DNA from: Adiantum capillus-veneris
Taxonomy: Eukaryota; Streptophyta; Polypodiopsida; Polypodiales; Pteridaceae
Direction of reading: 5' to 3'
Length of the DNA: 64,000 nt
NCBI GenBank assembly: GCA_014529385.2
Contig: CM043953.1
Coordinates: 65,800,372-65,864,371, forward strand
Below are positions 24,190-36,548 of the stretch, one piece after another (position 1 is the stretch's first letter; each line of letters opens with the position of its first letter). The position numbers and the translations under genes were made by a program. The notes below the pieces were generated by a model. The model saw only the letters and a list, made by a program, of their open reading frames with translations. It was not told the origin of the DNA and searched no databases.

Positions 24190-24810
24190 TCAGGGATACT
24201 GTGTGCTGATGATATTCTGCTCTATGCCTTTATGAACTAGAATTCCCGATAATATGGGTGCTTCCTTTCGTAACAAAAGAGTGGACCAGCAAGTCTGTGC
24301 ATTTCCTTTCAAATAGAATGCTACCCTCCGGACCTTGGAGTGCTCTAAATAGCGCCCTCCTGAATAAGCTATGTCGAAGTGTTGAATAAAAGAGAGGGCC
24401 TTGTGGGTATCTTGGAAGCCTGAAAAAATATCAAACTTTAGTGCTTGTCCACCCTCCTTGAAATCTTTGGTTTTCTTGCTCTTGTCCTCGAGAAAATCAT
24501 ATTGGTTGGCTCTGTAAAAATGCTTCCTCTTAGAATAAAACATCGGTTCATCAGAGGTCTAACTCTCAGAAGAGGATGAAGCCTCCTTAGAGCTATCTGA
24601 ATATTTCAGGGATCTTCGGTGGACTCTGCTCTTCTTAGCCTTCTTCTTGTTCTTTCTAAGTCTTTGGGTCTTTCTTCGTTTCTTGTCCTTTCTGTCCTTA
24701 TCACTATAATCAGAGGAGGAGGAGTTGTTGGAACTATCCAAAGGGAATGAGGACGAACTGGACACACCCTCAAAAGTGTACAAGCTTCTTTGTCTTTCGT
24801 GCATTTGCAA
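24190..24810 (-). pseudogene. H: gag N-terminal region with one stop
   Basis: About 205 residues lie in one frame, interrupted by a single TAG at 24559-24561. The first 80 residues are serine-rich (SSSSSFPLDSSNNSSSS), then strongly basic (KDKKRRKTQRLRKNKKKAKK), which suggests nucleic-acid or nuclear targeting. After the stop, FDIFSGFQDTHKALSFIQHF and RRVAFYLKGNAQTCW match the gag domain of CV-2 (FTGFDDRKKALSFLQQF). Confidence 0.75.
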
Positions 24811-25425
24811 AAGTAGACTTGTGACCCAGTAGCCAGGGTAATTTGTTGCTTGATTATGTTTCTTTGAATGCTTCTTGATCTTCAGGAGTCAATTGACTCG
24901 TCTTTCGATGTGTCATCCAGTTCATCTTCAATGTACACCCGCAGAACAGGTACTTCTTCAAAGCTGACTTCACAGGTGAATCAATCTGGCGCCCCTCTCG
25001 ATATTTATTTTTATATTAATGCTTGAGCAAAGTACAAAGTCCAAGGGTCCTCTCTGCTCAGTGTTCCCCGGCAAATCTGAGAGAAGAGAAGCCCTGGTTT
25101 CATATTTATAGGCTCTAGGCCTTCTCAAAAGCAATTACATGAAAAGCTTCAGTCTCAGAAGCGTCTGGTCCAAAAACTGGCGCCCAAAAGCTGTCATAGC
25201 ATATGGCAAAATTCCGTATAGTGTCACGTCAGTAGCGAGCGAAAATTGTGGAAACGTCCGTACAACCCTGCCACGTCAACACGTCATGCAATTTTTAGTC
25301 CTTGCTTTAATTTTAGGGTTCTTGCGTCCCCTGGGCCCCATCAAACGGGGTCCCATAAGTTGCAACATCTTATAAATCAATTTCTTTGAGTTGACTAGAC
25401 ATTGCCATGTCATCATTTTGAGACA
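24190..25425 (-). mobile_element. Gag/5' LTR fragment H, opposing element G
   Basis: In minus orientation an LTR runs from TGTCTCAAAATG (25425) to about 24988. It carries TATAAATATGAA (about 25110) and an ATAAATATCGAGAGGGGCGC module, then a leader, then gag (24810-24190). It breaks off after a gag segment equivalent to where G's gag begins. The LTR shares GGGACCCCG and GATGGGGCC words with the LTR at 63616, so H and E are related. Confidence 0.7.
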
Positions 25426-25590
25426 AATGACGTCTTCAAATGGCCAAAATGACCTATGAGACCACATCTCGGGAGAACTTGATAAAGTGTCTCAAAGAAA
25501 CTAAGAGAAACAAAAAAGCTAACATAGAATTGTAGGGCACTATGAGGGGGTGACTAGGAGCTCTCTAGAAAAAACAAAGATACAATCTCG
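25426..25590 (-). mobile_element. LINE 3'-end remnant
   Basis: Read on the minus strand this ends GGTCTCATAGGTCATTTTGG, then TTGAAGACGTCATT. That is the 3' end of the LINE family at 5939 and 12095. It stops exactly where LTR H begins, with no CT tail left. Confidence 0.72.
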
Positions 25591-25824
25591 TGAGGGATCA
25601 AGAGGGTAAAAACGTCATCATCTTCGTCGTCGTCGTTTATGTCCCAGGATGTCCAGCATCGGTCGCTCGCAAATCTCCTTAATGTCCGCCTTGGTAAGTA
25701 CTTTGTCTCGGCATCACCTGTGCAGGAATAGAGTAGTCCTCATCTTCTACTATAATCTCAGTTGATGTCGTGATGCCCCTCATAGCCATAGGCGTCTGAA
25801 TCTCCAGAGCTCAAGGGGTACAGG
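25591..25824. other. No gene seen
   Basis: Short noncoding stretch between the LINE remnant and LTR D. It contains a TCGTCGTCGTCG run (about 25625-25637) and nothing else I can identify. Confidence 0.5.
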
Positions 25825-26105
25825 TTTTGCTAAATTAGCTTTATCTGAAGGAAAATTAATTCTAAATGAATTATTGGATTTATAAGTGAGAGGGTTTTAC
25901 TCGCTTAAGACATCCAAGTACCGATAATTCTAGTGCGTCATTCAAAGTAATGACGGGAGCATTGTGAACGGGAATATCTATAGGGCCACCAAGAATGGGT
26001 ACTTCTGATGTGTCACATTGGATGGGTGACCGAAATCATCGAGAAGAAGTGTTTGACCATCCGAAACACACATCTCTGATGTGTCATGAGATGGATGACA
26101 TAGAG
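25825..26105 (+). repeat. 5' LTR of D, first piece
   Basis: This matches the reverse complement of the outer end of C's right LTR, with shared words AATTCTAAATGAATTATTGG and AGTGCGTCATTCA. The end-most bases are mutated (TTTTGC for TGTTGC). It stops at TAGAG, which is repeated at 32830-32834 after C. Confidence 0.78.
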
Positions 26106-28106
26106 TGTCACAAACGGGAGCGCATAACAATATTAAATAGATTCGGATAAATAGGATTTATCACTTATTACTGAAGCCAGAGGATATAGAGAGAAATAAA
26201 TAGAGAAAGAGATAGAGAGTGAGAAGATCGACACAGTACTCGGGACCAGAAGATGGGCTGGTCCCCCCCCGTAATAGTATCTTTATTACTGAGGAGAAGT
26301 CTATACAAGCACTTGAACCGAACGTATTACCACGTTCGTTCTAGAATAAGACTTGATGGTTCCCGGAAGCCTCAGCTTCCGATTCCTAGGGCAAAACCCT
26401 ATTCCAAGAAACTTCCATTCCTTATTCCAAATCCTTGAGAACCAAGGTTCTCGCCTCTGGATCTCACCTTCCAGACTCAGGGCATGACATCCCTGCAACT
26501 CTTTCTAACTCTCTTTCCAGAGTCCTCTTCCCGCAGAACAACTCTGCTTTCCCAGACACGAAGTCCTTACTTGGGAATCCCAACTTCCGGATCGCAACTT
26601 GAGAGACTACCTCTCTCCGATCCGTGGATCTTCTTCCCAAACTCGGGTACGAAACCCTTGGGCTGATCTGGCTCTAGTTCCTCAGAGCGCTTTTCTCCTG
26701 TAGAGGCTCATGCCTTCCTCTGCTCCTACTCCCTCACGAAGAGGAAGTACACCTGCAATCAAATACTCAAAGATCATAACATGAAAAACGTTACCTTCAA
26801 AGTCTCGACGCTCGAAACGCAACTCCATTCTCGAAAAGCAATTCCCCGGAAGAGATCTTTACATAGAAAAATCCTCTCTTCCAATCCTACACACAAAAGA
26901 GGTGTGTTCTCGGGTTCCTTCTCGTAAATCAACCCCGTCTACGACGTTTATGGGCTGACAACAGAGAAAAACAGCAACTTGTCGCGATGGAAACACGCTT
27001 CGTAGGCACTTCTTCGCGAGGGAGCTCGTGCACTGGGTCTTGGCGACATCTGGTACACTTGGGGCAGCCATGGGCATCACTGGCAACGTCTTCTTTATGG
27101 CTGAAATCTGCAGTAGCATCTCCTCCTTGCAAAGATTGGTCCTCCTCTCTGAGTGAGGGCATGTGATGCTTTTATAGCTCCTAGCCACGGGCACGAATAG
27201 CTGCTCGCGTAGAGATAACAGCCGGGTTTTTTTTTTTTTCCAAAAACAAAGTTTTTCCTTTTTTTTTTTTCTGTTCTGCCAGAAAAAGAGAGAGAGAGAA
27301 AACGCTGGCTGATCTGTTGCCTTATTTATCAGATGGCTGCCCACTTATTAAGAGGACGGCCGGCGTATTTTAAAAATAATCTGAACCTGCCCAAAAACTC
27401 AATAAAACCTTATAAGTTAAAAACAATGCTTTCACAGCACTTCCCAGGCGTCCCTGGATGCAATCACATGCACAGTTGCAATGCATACATAGACTTCCTC
27501 GCGGGAAAGCATCTGCTTTCTCGAAAAGCAATCCCGCTTTCTCAAAAAGCATCTGTTTTTCCTCAAAGTTTCCTCTGAACCCATCTTCATTCAAGTGCTT
27601 GCTTTTCCTTGTGCACAATTCTAACACAGTTCAGAATTTCCTCCCGACTATGGATATTCCCTTTCCGATGCACCCGTCACCCACCTTGTGACGCATCAGG
27701 AATGCCCATCACCTAGTCCTTTCCTACCGAACTTACGGTACAATCTCCTTCACGATGCTCTATGTCACCCATCCTATGACACATCAGAGATGTCCGTTCC
27801 CGGATGGTCGGATACTTCTTTCCGATGCTCCCTGTCACCCATCCGATGCGACGCATCAGAAGTAACCGTTCCTGGTGGCCTTACAGATATTCCCTTTCAT
27901 AGTGCTCCTGTCATTACTCTGAATGACGCACTAGGAATATTCTATACTCGGATGTCTCCAGTGAGAAAAACCCTCTCACTTAAAATTCCAATAATTCATT
28001 TAGAATTATTTTTCCTTGGTGTTCCAAGCAAGAAAACCCTCTCACTTATAAATCCAATAATTCATTTAGAATTATTTTTTTGTTAGATAAAGCCAATTTG
28101 GCAACA
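26106..28106 (-). repeat. 3' LTR of C
   Basis: 2001 bp. It contains three ~70-bp spaced copies of a TGTCACCCATCC / GACGCATCAG unit (27668-27860), and a ~65-bp duplication around CCAATAATTCATTTAGAAT (27985-28080) that is single in D. The ORFs inside it also appear in the other LTR and are not genes. Confidence 0.92.
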
Positions 28107-30827
28107 TCCCTCTCACTTATAAACAGTTGTCCTCAACTGTAGAGGTCCAACTGAACTGCCGGGGAGAAACCGGAAAGATTCCGAGTCTTGCTTAATGGTG
28201 AGTTGAGCTAGTCCTTCTCAAAAGAGAACTTAAAAATTAAATTAAACAAAAATTCAAAAATTTAATAATTCAATACTTAGCTTACCGATTCATGTCCTTC
28301 CTCTAGTATCTCGAGGACATCCTTCACCAATCATCAAACTTACGAGCCGTGGAAGAACTCGTCATTCGCGTCTTTCCAACAGATCGAACGTTTCCTCATT
28401 CGAGAGTCTGTTAACTCAATTCCACCTTCTCAATCCCGAGAAGAATAATCCTCCTAGAAATCAATCTAGGTATCTGTTCTTGCGCATAATCTTGCGCTGT
28501 TAGTCGAGAGGGTATTAAACCTCTTGTGTCCTCCCACTTAGGGGATGCTCAAGTCATAGAGCATTAAGCTCGATGTCTTTCTTTCACAAACAAAGTTTGC
28601 GATCACCTTAAAGAAGGTTCTTGGTTCGGGCCGTCGCTCAACGTAGGCGGACGGTTCCAATTCGAAGATTCTTTGTGCACCGCGGCACTTCCTTCCAATC
28701 TTTTCCTCCTGCGAGTTATTACCACCAGCAGTGATTTCCCGACGCCCATTAGCGTCTCTTCCTTACAAAATCATAAAAAATGATTCACCTTGCGAGCATC
28801 AATGACGATTTGCAAAATCTAAGGCAGATAGGATTCTAGCCATAACATTTTCTGAACGTACGTTCAAACCCGGTTCACAATAGAGCGAACCTTCTTTGAT
28901 TCTCAGGGATGTTCTCCCATATGTAATTCTTACCATTTTGAAACGGTTGGCGAGCTATATTCTTACGAACATAATAGTTCGAATTTATTCCAGCAGCGTG
29001 TAAATGCTACTTGACTTGCTCATGGAGAAACATATACCGCAACCAAAAGTTGCTACTGTAATGGTAAAAGCACATAGCGTACTCAATGATCAACGACCAT
29101 CGGAAAACCTCTTCTCCGTAGAGAAACTCAAATTCCTTCTACCAAACACATCTCAAATAGAGATTCTCGTGTCGAAATATTCTTGAGCGCAAAAAGGCGC
29201 TCAAGAGAGTATAACAAACTCTCGTCGAGTTCCTTGGCATAGGTCTGCATCTTCGTGTGTTATCCATGTACTCAAAAGTGTACATAATTCTTAAGCTGTG
29301 TTAGAGTTTCGGTGAACCTGGGAAATTACCTTCCCTTCATAAAATCCTTAGAGCGAAGACGCTCAACTTGACGATCACTTGGCTCGATCTTAGAGCAAAA
29401 CCCGCTCATCAAATAATCTAGGATTTTAATCCTTGGATCCCTCTAGCACAGGCCGTAGTCGTCGCTTGTTCCTTCCCTCCTAAAGAGAGTGTTCATTCAC
29501 TTGTGCAAGAAGCACTACCATATCTTCCCTTACTGTGTAGGGGGTGTGGGCTTAAAGAGTACTCAAGCTTCATGAAAGCTTTTCTTTGCTTGAAAGCTCA
29601 GAATGGTTCCTTCATAATTTCCTACCCGCAGTAGCAGGTAATCTGTTCGAGAATTACCGGATACCAGATCAAAAGTTGACCTTCCGGCTAGTTAAGCAAA
29701 CCAATTCATCTCAGAACACAAAACAATGGTTCAGTTTGATCCTGCTCTCATAAACACTCGAGAGTGGTAGTCCAGGTTAGACATAACCATATCTTGTGCA
29801 AAAGAGCAAACAAGCACAATGCACTTTATGATTTCCTCAAAGATGTAACTTTGATTGAAAACCTGCCCTCTCACTTAAAGTTCGAGGGTCTTCTATTCAA
29901 GAACTCAGGAGTTAGATTGAATTCCCTTACTCCAAACTTTCTGTGTTCAATGATTCCCGTCCCACTACGGGGATTGGATTCTATGTACACTAAGGTGTAC
30001 ACTTTCAGCTTTTATTGCTGACTCCACCATCTGCTGCAAAGTATCTTGCAGATGGGTTTACAAAATTCGGGCAAAAGTCCTTCGTTAAATTTGTTCATCT
30101 TTCCTTCCTCAGAGAGGATCAAGAATGGACCTACCTTGGCAAGAGTAAACCACTACTTGCTTTGACTCGCTCGTGTTCCTATTGGGCAAACCAATCCCAA
30201 TCTTCTTGAATGCCTTCCTCAAAGCGTAGAGGAAAAAAATTTGTCGGAAAATTCAACCTTGAATTGAATCGAAGTCTTGTTATAAGTTCCTTGCAGAGCT
30301 TTGGTATACCACCAAGTACTTGCAATCCCCTTGAGGTGTTTAATCACATGCCTCATCTTCGACGCTTCTCAGAAATTGCCATATGCAAAGGCAATTTCAA
30401 ACTTTCGACTGTAAGCGGTAGCTTTCGGGGCATCTTCCCTTCCGTCAAAAGTATCAAACTTGACTGGAAGTGTTCCTAGGTCTAGAGACCTTCTTCATAT
30501 CCTTCCCGGAATGACGGGATTTCATGGCTATAGTTCTGGATTGACGTTCATGGATATTTTCTGGATTCTGAAGAATCTCGAGCATTCCGCTCCTTGGATT
30601 CTCTAGGTTCTTGAGCATCATGCTCTTGTCGCCTTCTCAGAGAATCCCAAGCCTTGTGTCGACTTCTTGCAGAGAGAAAAAAAATTTCCAACACTGCAAG
30701 CTTTTCCTTGCACGACTTAGGGTTCCGCATGCTTACTTCTCTCTTGGCTTGTCATGGCTTCTTCCCGTATCTTCCCAGAGTCGTCCTCCTTTACAGAAAA
30801 AGAGAGGAGACCATGCTCTGATACCAC
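28107..30827 (-). pseudogene. Internal region of C with broken gag
   Basis: From the primer site leftwards, the minus strand encodes EEAMTSQERSKHAEP and a KAWDSLRRRQEHDAQE segment that parallels D's frame at 34681-35037. The rest is full of stops. Compared with D, gag homology continues to about 28480. No zinc knuckle, protease or RT was recognised. Confidence 0.7.
30816..30827 (-). promoter_or_regulatory. Primer binding site of C (tRNA-iMet type)
   Basis: GCTCTGATACCA on the plus strand is the reverse complement of TGGTATCAGAGC, directly adjoining the right LTR. It fixes the element's orientation. Confidence 0.9.
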
Positions 30828-32829
30828 TGTCACAAACGGGAGCACATAACAATATAAAATACATTCGGATAAATAGGATTTATCACTTATTACTGAAGCC
30901 AGAGGATATAGAGAGAAATAAATAGAGAAAGAGATAGAGAGTGAGAAGATCGACACAGTACTCGAGACCAGAAGATGGGCTGGTCCCACCCCGTAATAGT
31001 ATCTTTATTACTGAGGAGAAGTCTATACAAGCACTTGAACCGAACGTATTACCACGTTCGTTCTAGAATAAGACTTGATGGTTCCCAGAAGCCTCAGCTT
31101 CCGATTCCTAGGGCAAAACCCTATTCCAAGGAACTTCCGTTCCTTATTCCAAATCCTTGAGAACCAAGGTTCTCGCCTCTGGATCTCACCTTCCAGACTC
31201 AGGGCATGACATCCCTGCAACTCTTTCTAACTCTCTTTCCAGAGTCCTCTTCCCGCAGAACAACTCTGCTTTCCCAGACACGAAGTCCTTACTTGGGAAT
31301 CCCAACTTCCGGATCGCAACTTGAGAGACTACCTCTCTCCGATCCGTGGATCTTCTTCCCAAACTCGGGTACGAAACCCTTGGGCTGATCTGGCTCTAGT
31401 TCCTCAGAGCGCTTTTCTCCTGTAGAGGCTCATGCCTTCCTCTGCTCCTACTCCCTCACGAAGAGGAAGTACACCTGCAATCAAATACTCAAAGATCATA
31501 ACATGAAAAACGTTACCTTCAAAGTCTCGACGCTCGAAACGCAACTCCGTTCTCGAAAAGCAATTCCCCGGAAGAGATCTTTACATAGAAAAATCCTCTC
31601 TTCCAATCCTACACACAAAAGAGGTGTGTTCTCGGGTTCCTTCTCGTAAATCAACCCCGTCTACGACGTTTATGGGCTGAAAACAGAGAAAAACAGCAAC
31701 TTGTCGCGATGGAAACACGCTTCGTAGGCACTTCTTCGCGAGGGAACTCGCGCACTGGGTCTTGGCGACATCTGGTACACTTGGGGCAGCCATGGGCATC
31801 ACTGGCAACGTCTTCTTTATGGCTGAAATCCGCAGTAGCATCTCCTCCTTGCAAAGATTGGTCCTCCTCTCTGAGTGAGGGCATGTGATGCTTTTATAGC
31901 TCCTAGCCACGGGCACGAATAGCTGCTCGTGTAGAGATAACAGCCGGGTTTTTTTTTTTTCTTCAAAAAAAAAAGTTTTTCCTTTTTTTTTTTTTCTGTT
32001 TTGCCAGAAAAAGAGAGAGAGAAAACGCTGGCTGATCTGTTGCCTTATTTATCAGATGGCTGCCCACTTATTAAGTGGACGGCCGGCGTATTTTAAAAAT
32101 AATCTGAACCTGCCCAAAAACTCAATAAAACCTTATAAGTTAAAAACAATGCTTTCACAGCACTTCCCAGGCATCCCTGGATGCAATCACATGCACAGTT
32201 GCAATGCATACATAGACTTCCTCGCGGGAAAGCATCTGCTTTCCCGAAAGGCAATCCCTCTTTCTCAGAAAGCATCTGTTTTTCCTCAAAGTTTCCTCTG
32301 AACCCATCTTCATTCAAGTGCTTGCTTTTCCTTGTGCACAATTCTAACACAGTTCGGAATTTCCTCCCGACTATGGATATTCCCTTTCCGATGCACCCGT
32401 CACCCACCTTGTGACGCATCAGGAATACCCATCACCTAGTCCTTTCCTACCGAACTTACGGTACAATCTCCTTCACGATGCTCTATGTCACCCATCCTAT
32501 GACACATCAGAGATGTCCGTTCCCGGATGGTCGGATACTTCTTTCCGATGCGCCCTGTCACCCATCCGATGTGACGCATCAGAAGTACCCGTTCCTGGTG
32601 GCTTTACAGATATTCCCTTTCATAGTGCTCCTGTCATTAGTCTGAATGACGCACTAGGAATATTCTGTACTCGGATGTCTCCAGTGAGAAAAACCCTCTC
32701 ACTTAAAATTCCAATAATTCATTTAGAATTATTTTTCCTTGGTGTTCCAAGCGAGAAAACCCTCTCATTTATAAATCCAATAATTCATTTAGAATTATTT
32801 TTCTGTCAAATAAAGCCAATTTGGCAACA
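30828..32829 (-). repeat. 5' LTR of C
   Basis: 2002 bp, matching 26106-28106 with a few dozen visible differences. Together with D's LTR at 32835-33900 it forms a large imperfect inverted repeat. Confidence 0.92.
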
Positions 32830-33232
32830 TAGAGCATCGTGAAGGAGATTGTATCGTAAGTTCGGTAAGAAAGGACTAGGTGATGGTGTTCCTGATGCAT
32901 CACATGGTGGGGTATCGGGAGCGTCGGAAAGTAAATATTTCATAGTCGGGAGGTATTTCCAATTGAGTTAGAATTGTGCACAAGAAATAAGCAAGCACTT
33001 GAATGAAGATGGGTTCAAAGGAAACTTTGAAGAAATGCACTTGCTTTTCGAGCAAGCAGATGCTTTCCCGTAAAGGAGTCTGTGGTCACATTGCTTTTGT
33101 GCATGAGACTGCATCCAGGGACAGATTATGTAAGCATTGCTTTCAGCTTATAAGGTTTTACAGAGTTTTTGGTAGGTTCATACCATTTCTTCATGTGTCT
33201 GGCCGCCCACTTAATAAGTAGGCAGCCAAGAT

Positions 33233-33234
<2 letters not shown>

Positions 33235-33292
<58 letters not shown>
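33235..33292. repeat. (CT)n tract inside LTR D
   Basis: About 29 CT units. The equivalent place in the C LTRs has only a short AGAGAGAGAG run (27289-27298 in C), so the tract expanded within D. Confidence 0.85.
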
Positions 33293-33293
<1 letters not shown>

Positions 33294-33899
33294 GCCCTAT
33301 TCTTGCCGTAAGAGACCCTCTATTCATGCCTGCTGACAGAAGCTATAAAAGCGGTCTCTCACACTCTCAAGCACGAGAAAAGTCAATCCCAGAGTTCAGC
33401 CATGCTGCTGCAGATTTCAGCCAAGACCAAGAAATTGCAGGGGTAGGAAAAGCAAGGTGCCAGTGTTACCCCCAAACTGCTGCAGATTTCAGCCGCCAAG
33501 AGGACGCCCCCAATGACTCCAGGACCAAGTAGGTGAGAACCATCGCAAAGAGGTGCCTACGGAGATTGCGATGGGAGGTGCCTACGCAGATTGTTTCCAT
33601 CGCACCAAGTTGTTGTTTTTCTCTGTTTTCAACCTACGAACGTCGTAGACAGGGCTGATGCACAAGAAGGAACCCGAGAACACACCTCTTCTATGTGTAG
33701 GTCCTAGGATTGGAAGAGAGGGTTCTCTACGTAGAGATCTTCTCCCGGGAATTGCTTTTTGAGGACTGAGTTGCGTTCCGACTTCATAGGTAAAGTTTTC
33801 CATGTTTTGATCTCTAAGTGTTTGTTTGCATGTGCACTTCCTCTTCTTGAGGGAGTAGGAGCAAAGGAAGGCATGAGCCTCTACAGGTTAAAGGCGCTC

Positions 33900-34406
33900 T
33901 GATGCCGATGCCGATGCCCGGACCGCATCTTTTCTACGAGGGCTCAAACACCGAAAAATGTCAAAAAGATGAGTGGAGCAGAAACCACCAAGGAGGGGCA
34001 TAATGCCATGTAATCTAGCCACCTGTAAGTGTGAAGAAGAGTGGGAATCGGGCCCAACGCCGAAGGAAGGCAAATCGACGAGCCTCGGCTGCTCGAGATG
34101 TACCTGAGGAAGAATCCCACTGCCAAATCAGTGTGTGAATGATGTCCAGCCAAATGGCAGTGACGGTATCCTGGAGGAGCTGTGGAGCCGCACTGAGAAT
34201 GTGAAGACAACGAGCTCTCCAAACATTCCATAGTGTAATGCTAGTGATGACTGAGAAAACTTCATCACGTGTCTGAGGATCCCCCTGCCAAGCAATCTGT
34301 GGTAGCATAGCCAAAGTCCCTCGCCGGTAACCAATTGAGGTAAGCATAAGGGCTGGATCTCTGTCTGAGCCCTCGTAGAAAAGATGCGGTCCGGGCATCG
34401 GCATCA
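33900..34406 (-). mobile_element. ~507-bp terminal-inverted-repeat element with LINE-like coding scrap
   Basis: The left end starts TGATGCCGATG and contains CCCGGACCGCATC, TTTTCTACGAGGGCTCA. The right end carries the same ~45 bp in inverted form, with one GATGCC unit fewer. A minus-strand frame at 34015-34407 contains ITLWNVWRARC and IIHTLIWQW, like the region following LINE reverse transcriptases. No clear target duplication was found. It is either a small DNA transposon that captured LINE sequence or an inverted duplication of a LINE piece. Confidence 0.6.
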
Positions 34407-34442
34407 ATTTAAGCTTGAGTTTTCCAATAAAGATGCGGTCCG

Positions 34443-34598
<156 letters not shown>

Positions 34599-34680
34599 TA
34601 GATCAATTGGCTTCAGTCTAAATGATAAAGTCCAGTTATCATAGTATTTTTGATATTGTTATGCGCTCCCATTTGTAACA

Positions 34681-36548
34681 ATGGTTTCACAACATGGTCT
34701 CAAGGACGACTTTGGGAAGATATGGGAAGAATCCATGACAAGTCAAGAGAGAAGCAAGCAGGTGAAACTTCAAGATCTGCTCGCAGAGTTGGAAAAAATT
34801 TTCTCTCTCTGCAGGATGTCGACAACACATAAGATTCTCCGAGAAGGCAACGAGAGCATGATGCTCAAAAACCTAGAGAATCCGAGGAGCGAAATGCTCA
34901 AGATGCTTCAGAACCCAGAAGTGAGCCCAATTCTTTTGTTTGCATTCAGCGAAGTCTGGAAGAACCTTTTCTATCATCTACAGTTCCACCTCACTCCTCT
35001 TTCAGAATACCCAAGAACATCAAGTCCACGACAATAGCCAAGATATCCCGCCAATTCGGGAAGGATTTCAAGCAGGTCTCTAGACTTGAGAGCACTCCAG
35101 TCATGTTTGATACTTTTGACGGAAGAGGAGATGTCCCAAAAGCGACCTCTTTTCCATTCAACGGTTTGAAGTTGCCTTTGCCAACGGCAATTTCTCATTG
35201 GAGTCGACGATGAGGCATGTGAGCAAGCACCTCAAGGGGATTATGAGTACTTAGTGATATATCAAAGCTTTACAAGGAACACATTGCACAAGTAAAGACC
35301 TTAATTCAATTCAAGGCTGAGTTTTCTGAGAAATTTTTTCCTCCACACTTGGTGATATACCAAAGCTTTACAAGGAACTCAAGAAAAGACCTAAATTCAA
35401 TTTAAGCTTGAGTTTTCCAGTAAATTTTTTCCTCTACACTTTGAGGAAGGCATCAGAGAAGATTGGGATTGGTTTTTCCAAGAGGAGTACGAGCGAGTCA
35501 CGGATTACATGAACAGGTATTGGTTCACTCTTTCCAAGGTGGCTCCATTCTTGAACCTCTCTGATGAAGAAAAGATGAAGTTGTTACATCTTTGAGGAAA
35601 TCGTAAAGTACGTTTTGCTTATTTTCTCTTTCGCACGAGGTATGGATATGTCTAACCAGGACCGATCACTCTCAAGTGTTTATGAGTAAAGATTTAAATT
35701 GGACAAATGTGACGAACTCATTTGCTCAACCATCCGAAAGGTCACGAATTGATCACTATCCACCGGTAGTTCTCCAACATATTACCTACTAATACAGGTA
35801 GGACAATACGAAGGAACCATTCCAAGATTTCAAGCAATGAAAAGCTTTCACTAAGCTTGAGTACCTTCTATGCCAACATCTCCTACCCGTTCAAGGTAGA
35901 TATGGTAGTGATTTTAGCACAAGTACATGAACGCTCTCTCTTTATGAGGGAAGGAGCAAGAGCCAGTTACAGCTTATACTCGCGAAATTTCAAGATCGAG
36001 ATTCGAGATTACTTGATGAGCCGGTTTGCTCTAGTACCGAGTCGAGAGATCGTCCGGTTGAGCGTGTTTGCTTTAAGAAGCTTAAGAAGGGAGGGAAATC
36101 TCCCGAGTTCACCAAAGCTCTAACACAGCATGAGTATTATGTACACCTTTGGGTACGCATGAAGATGCAAACCTTGTTACCAAAGTGAGTCGAATAACAA
36201 TCAAAAAAAATTCTACTCAATAGAATGAGATGTGGCAACTTACCTTTTCAAGAAGTGGAATGGAATTTGTGATACTCTCTTGCACGCCTTTTTGCAATGG
36301 TATTCCGACACAAGAATCTCTATTTGAGATGTGCTCGGTAGCTCTAAGCTTCTCTACTAAGAAGCAATTCTTCATAGTCATTTTATGATCATTCAGTAAA
36401 CTTTGTGGTTTGACCACTAAAGTAGCAAGTTATGGTTGCATCATAGCTTCTCCATAAGCACGTCAAGTAATATTTTGCATACTAATAGACTGAGCATGAA
36501 CTATTATGTTCATCGGTGAATGAGCAATCAAACCGTTACCAGACATAA
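34681..36548 (+). pseudogene. Gag region of D, first piece
   Basis: The start region (34681-35037) contains DFGKIWEESMTSQERSK and LLAELEKIFSLC. Further on, in changing frames, a Ty3-type capsid segment appears near 35480-35590 (EEYERVTDYMNRYWFTLSKV, then LNLSDEEKMKLLH). Many stops are present. About 35275-35430 contains a duplicated CAAAGCTTTACAAGGAAC segment. It stops at 36548, where the LTR of A0 begins. Confidence 0.68.

Larger units (their letters stand above)
26106..32829 (-). mobile_element. LTR retrotransposon C, complete ends, gag-only
   Basis: Two ~2.0-kb direct LTRs (26106-28106 and 30828-32829) begin TGTCACAAACGGG and end GGCAACA on the plus strand. A perfect 5-bp target duplication, TAGAG, lies at 26101-26105 and 32830-32834. 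The primer site is beside the right LTR in reverse complement, so the element reads on the minus strand. The 2.7-kb interior holds gag-like remnants and no RT or integrase that I can see. LTR divergence looks like 1-2 percent by eye. Confidence 0.92.

Noticed and set aside
25625-25637. TCGTCGTCGTCG run as a coding repeat or CRISPR-like array
   Set aside because: It is a short trinucleotide run without spacers. No CRISPR array is present in the window.
26859-27344. 161-codon minus ORF in the C LTR, with a partner at 31581-31916
   Set aside because: It lies in an LTR, is present because the LTR is duplicated, and has no recognisable domain.
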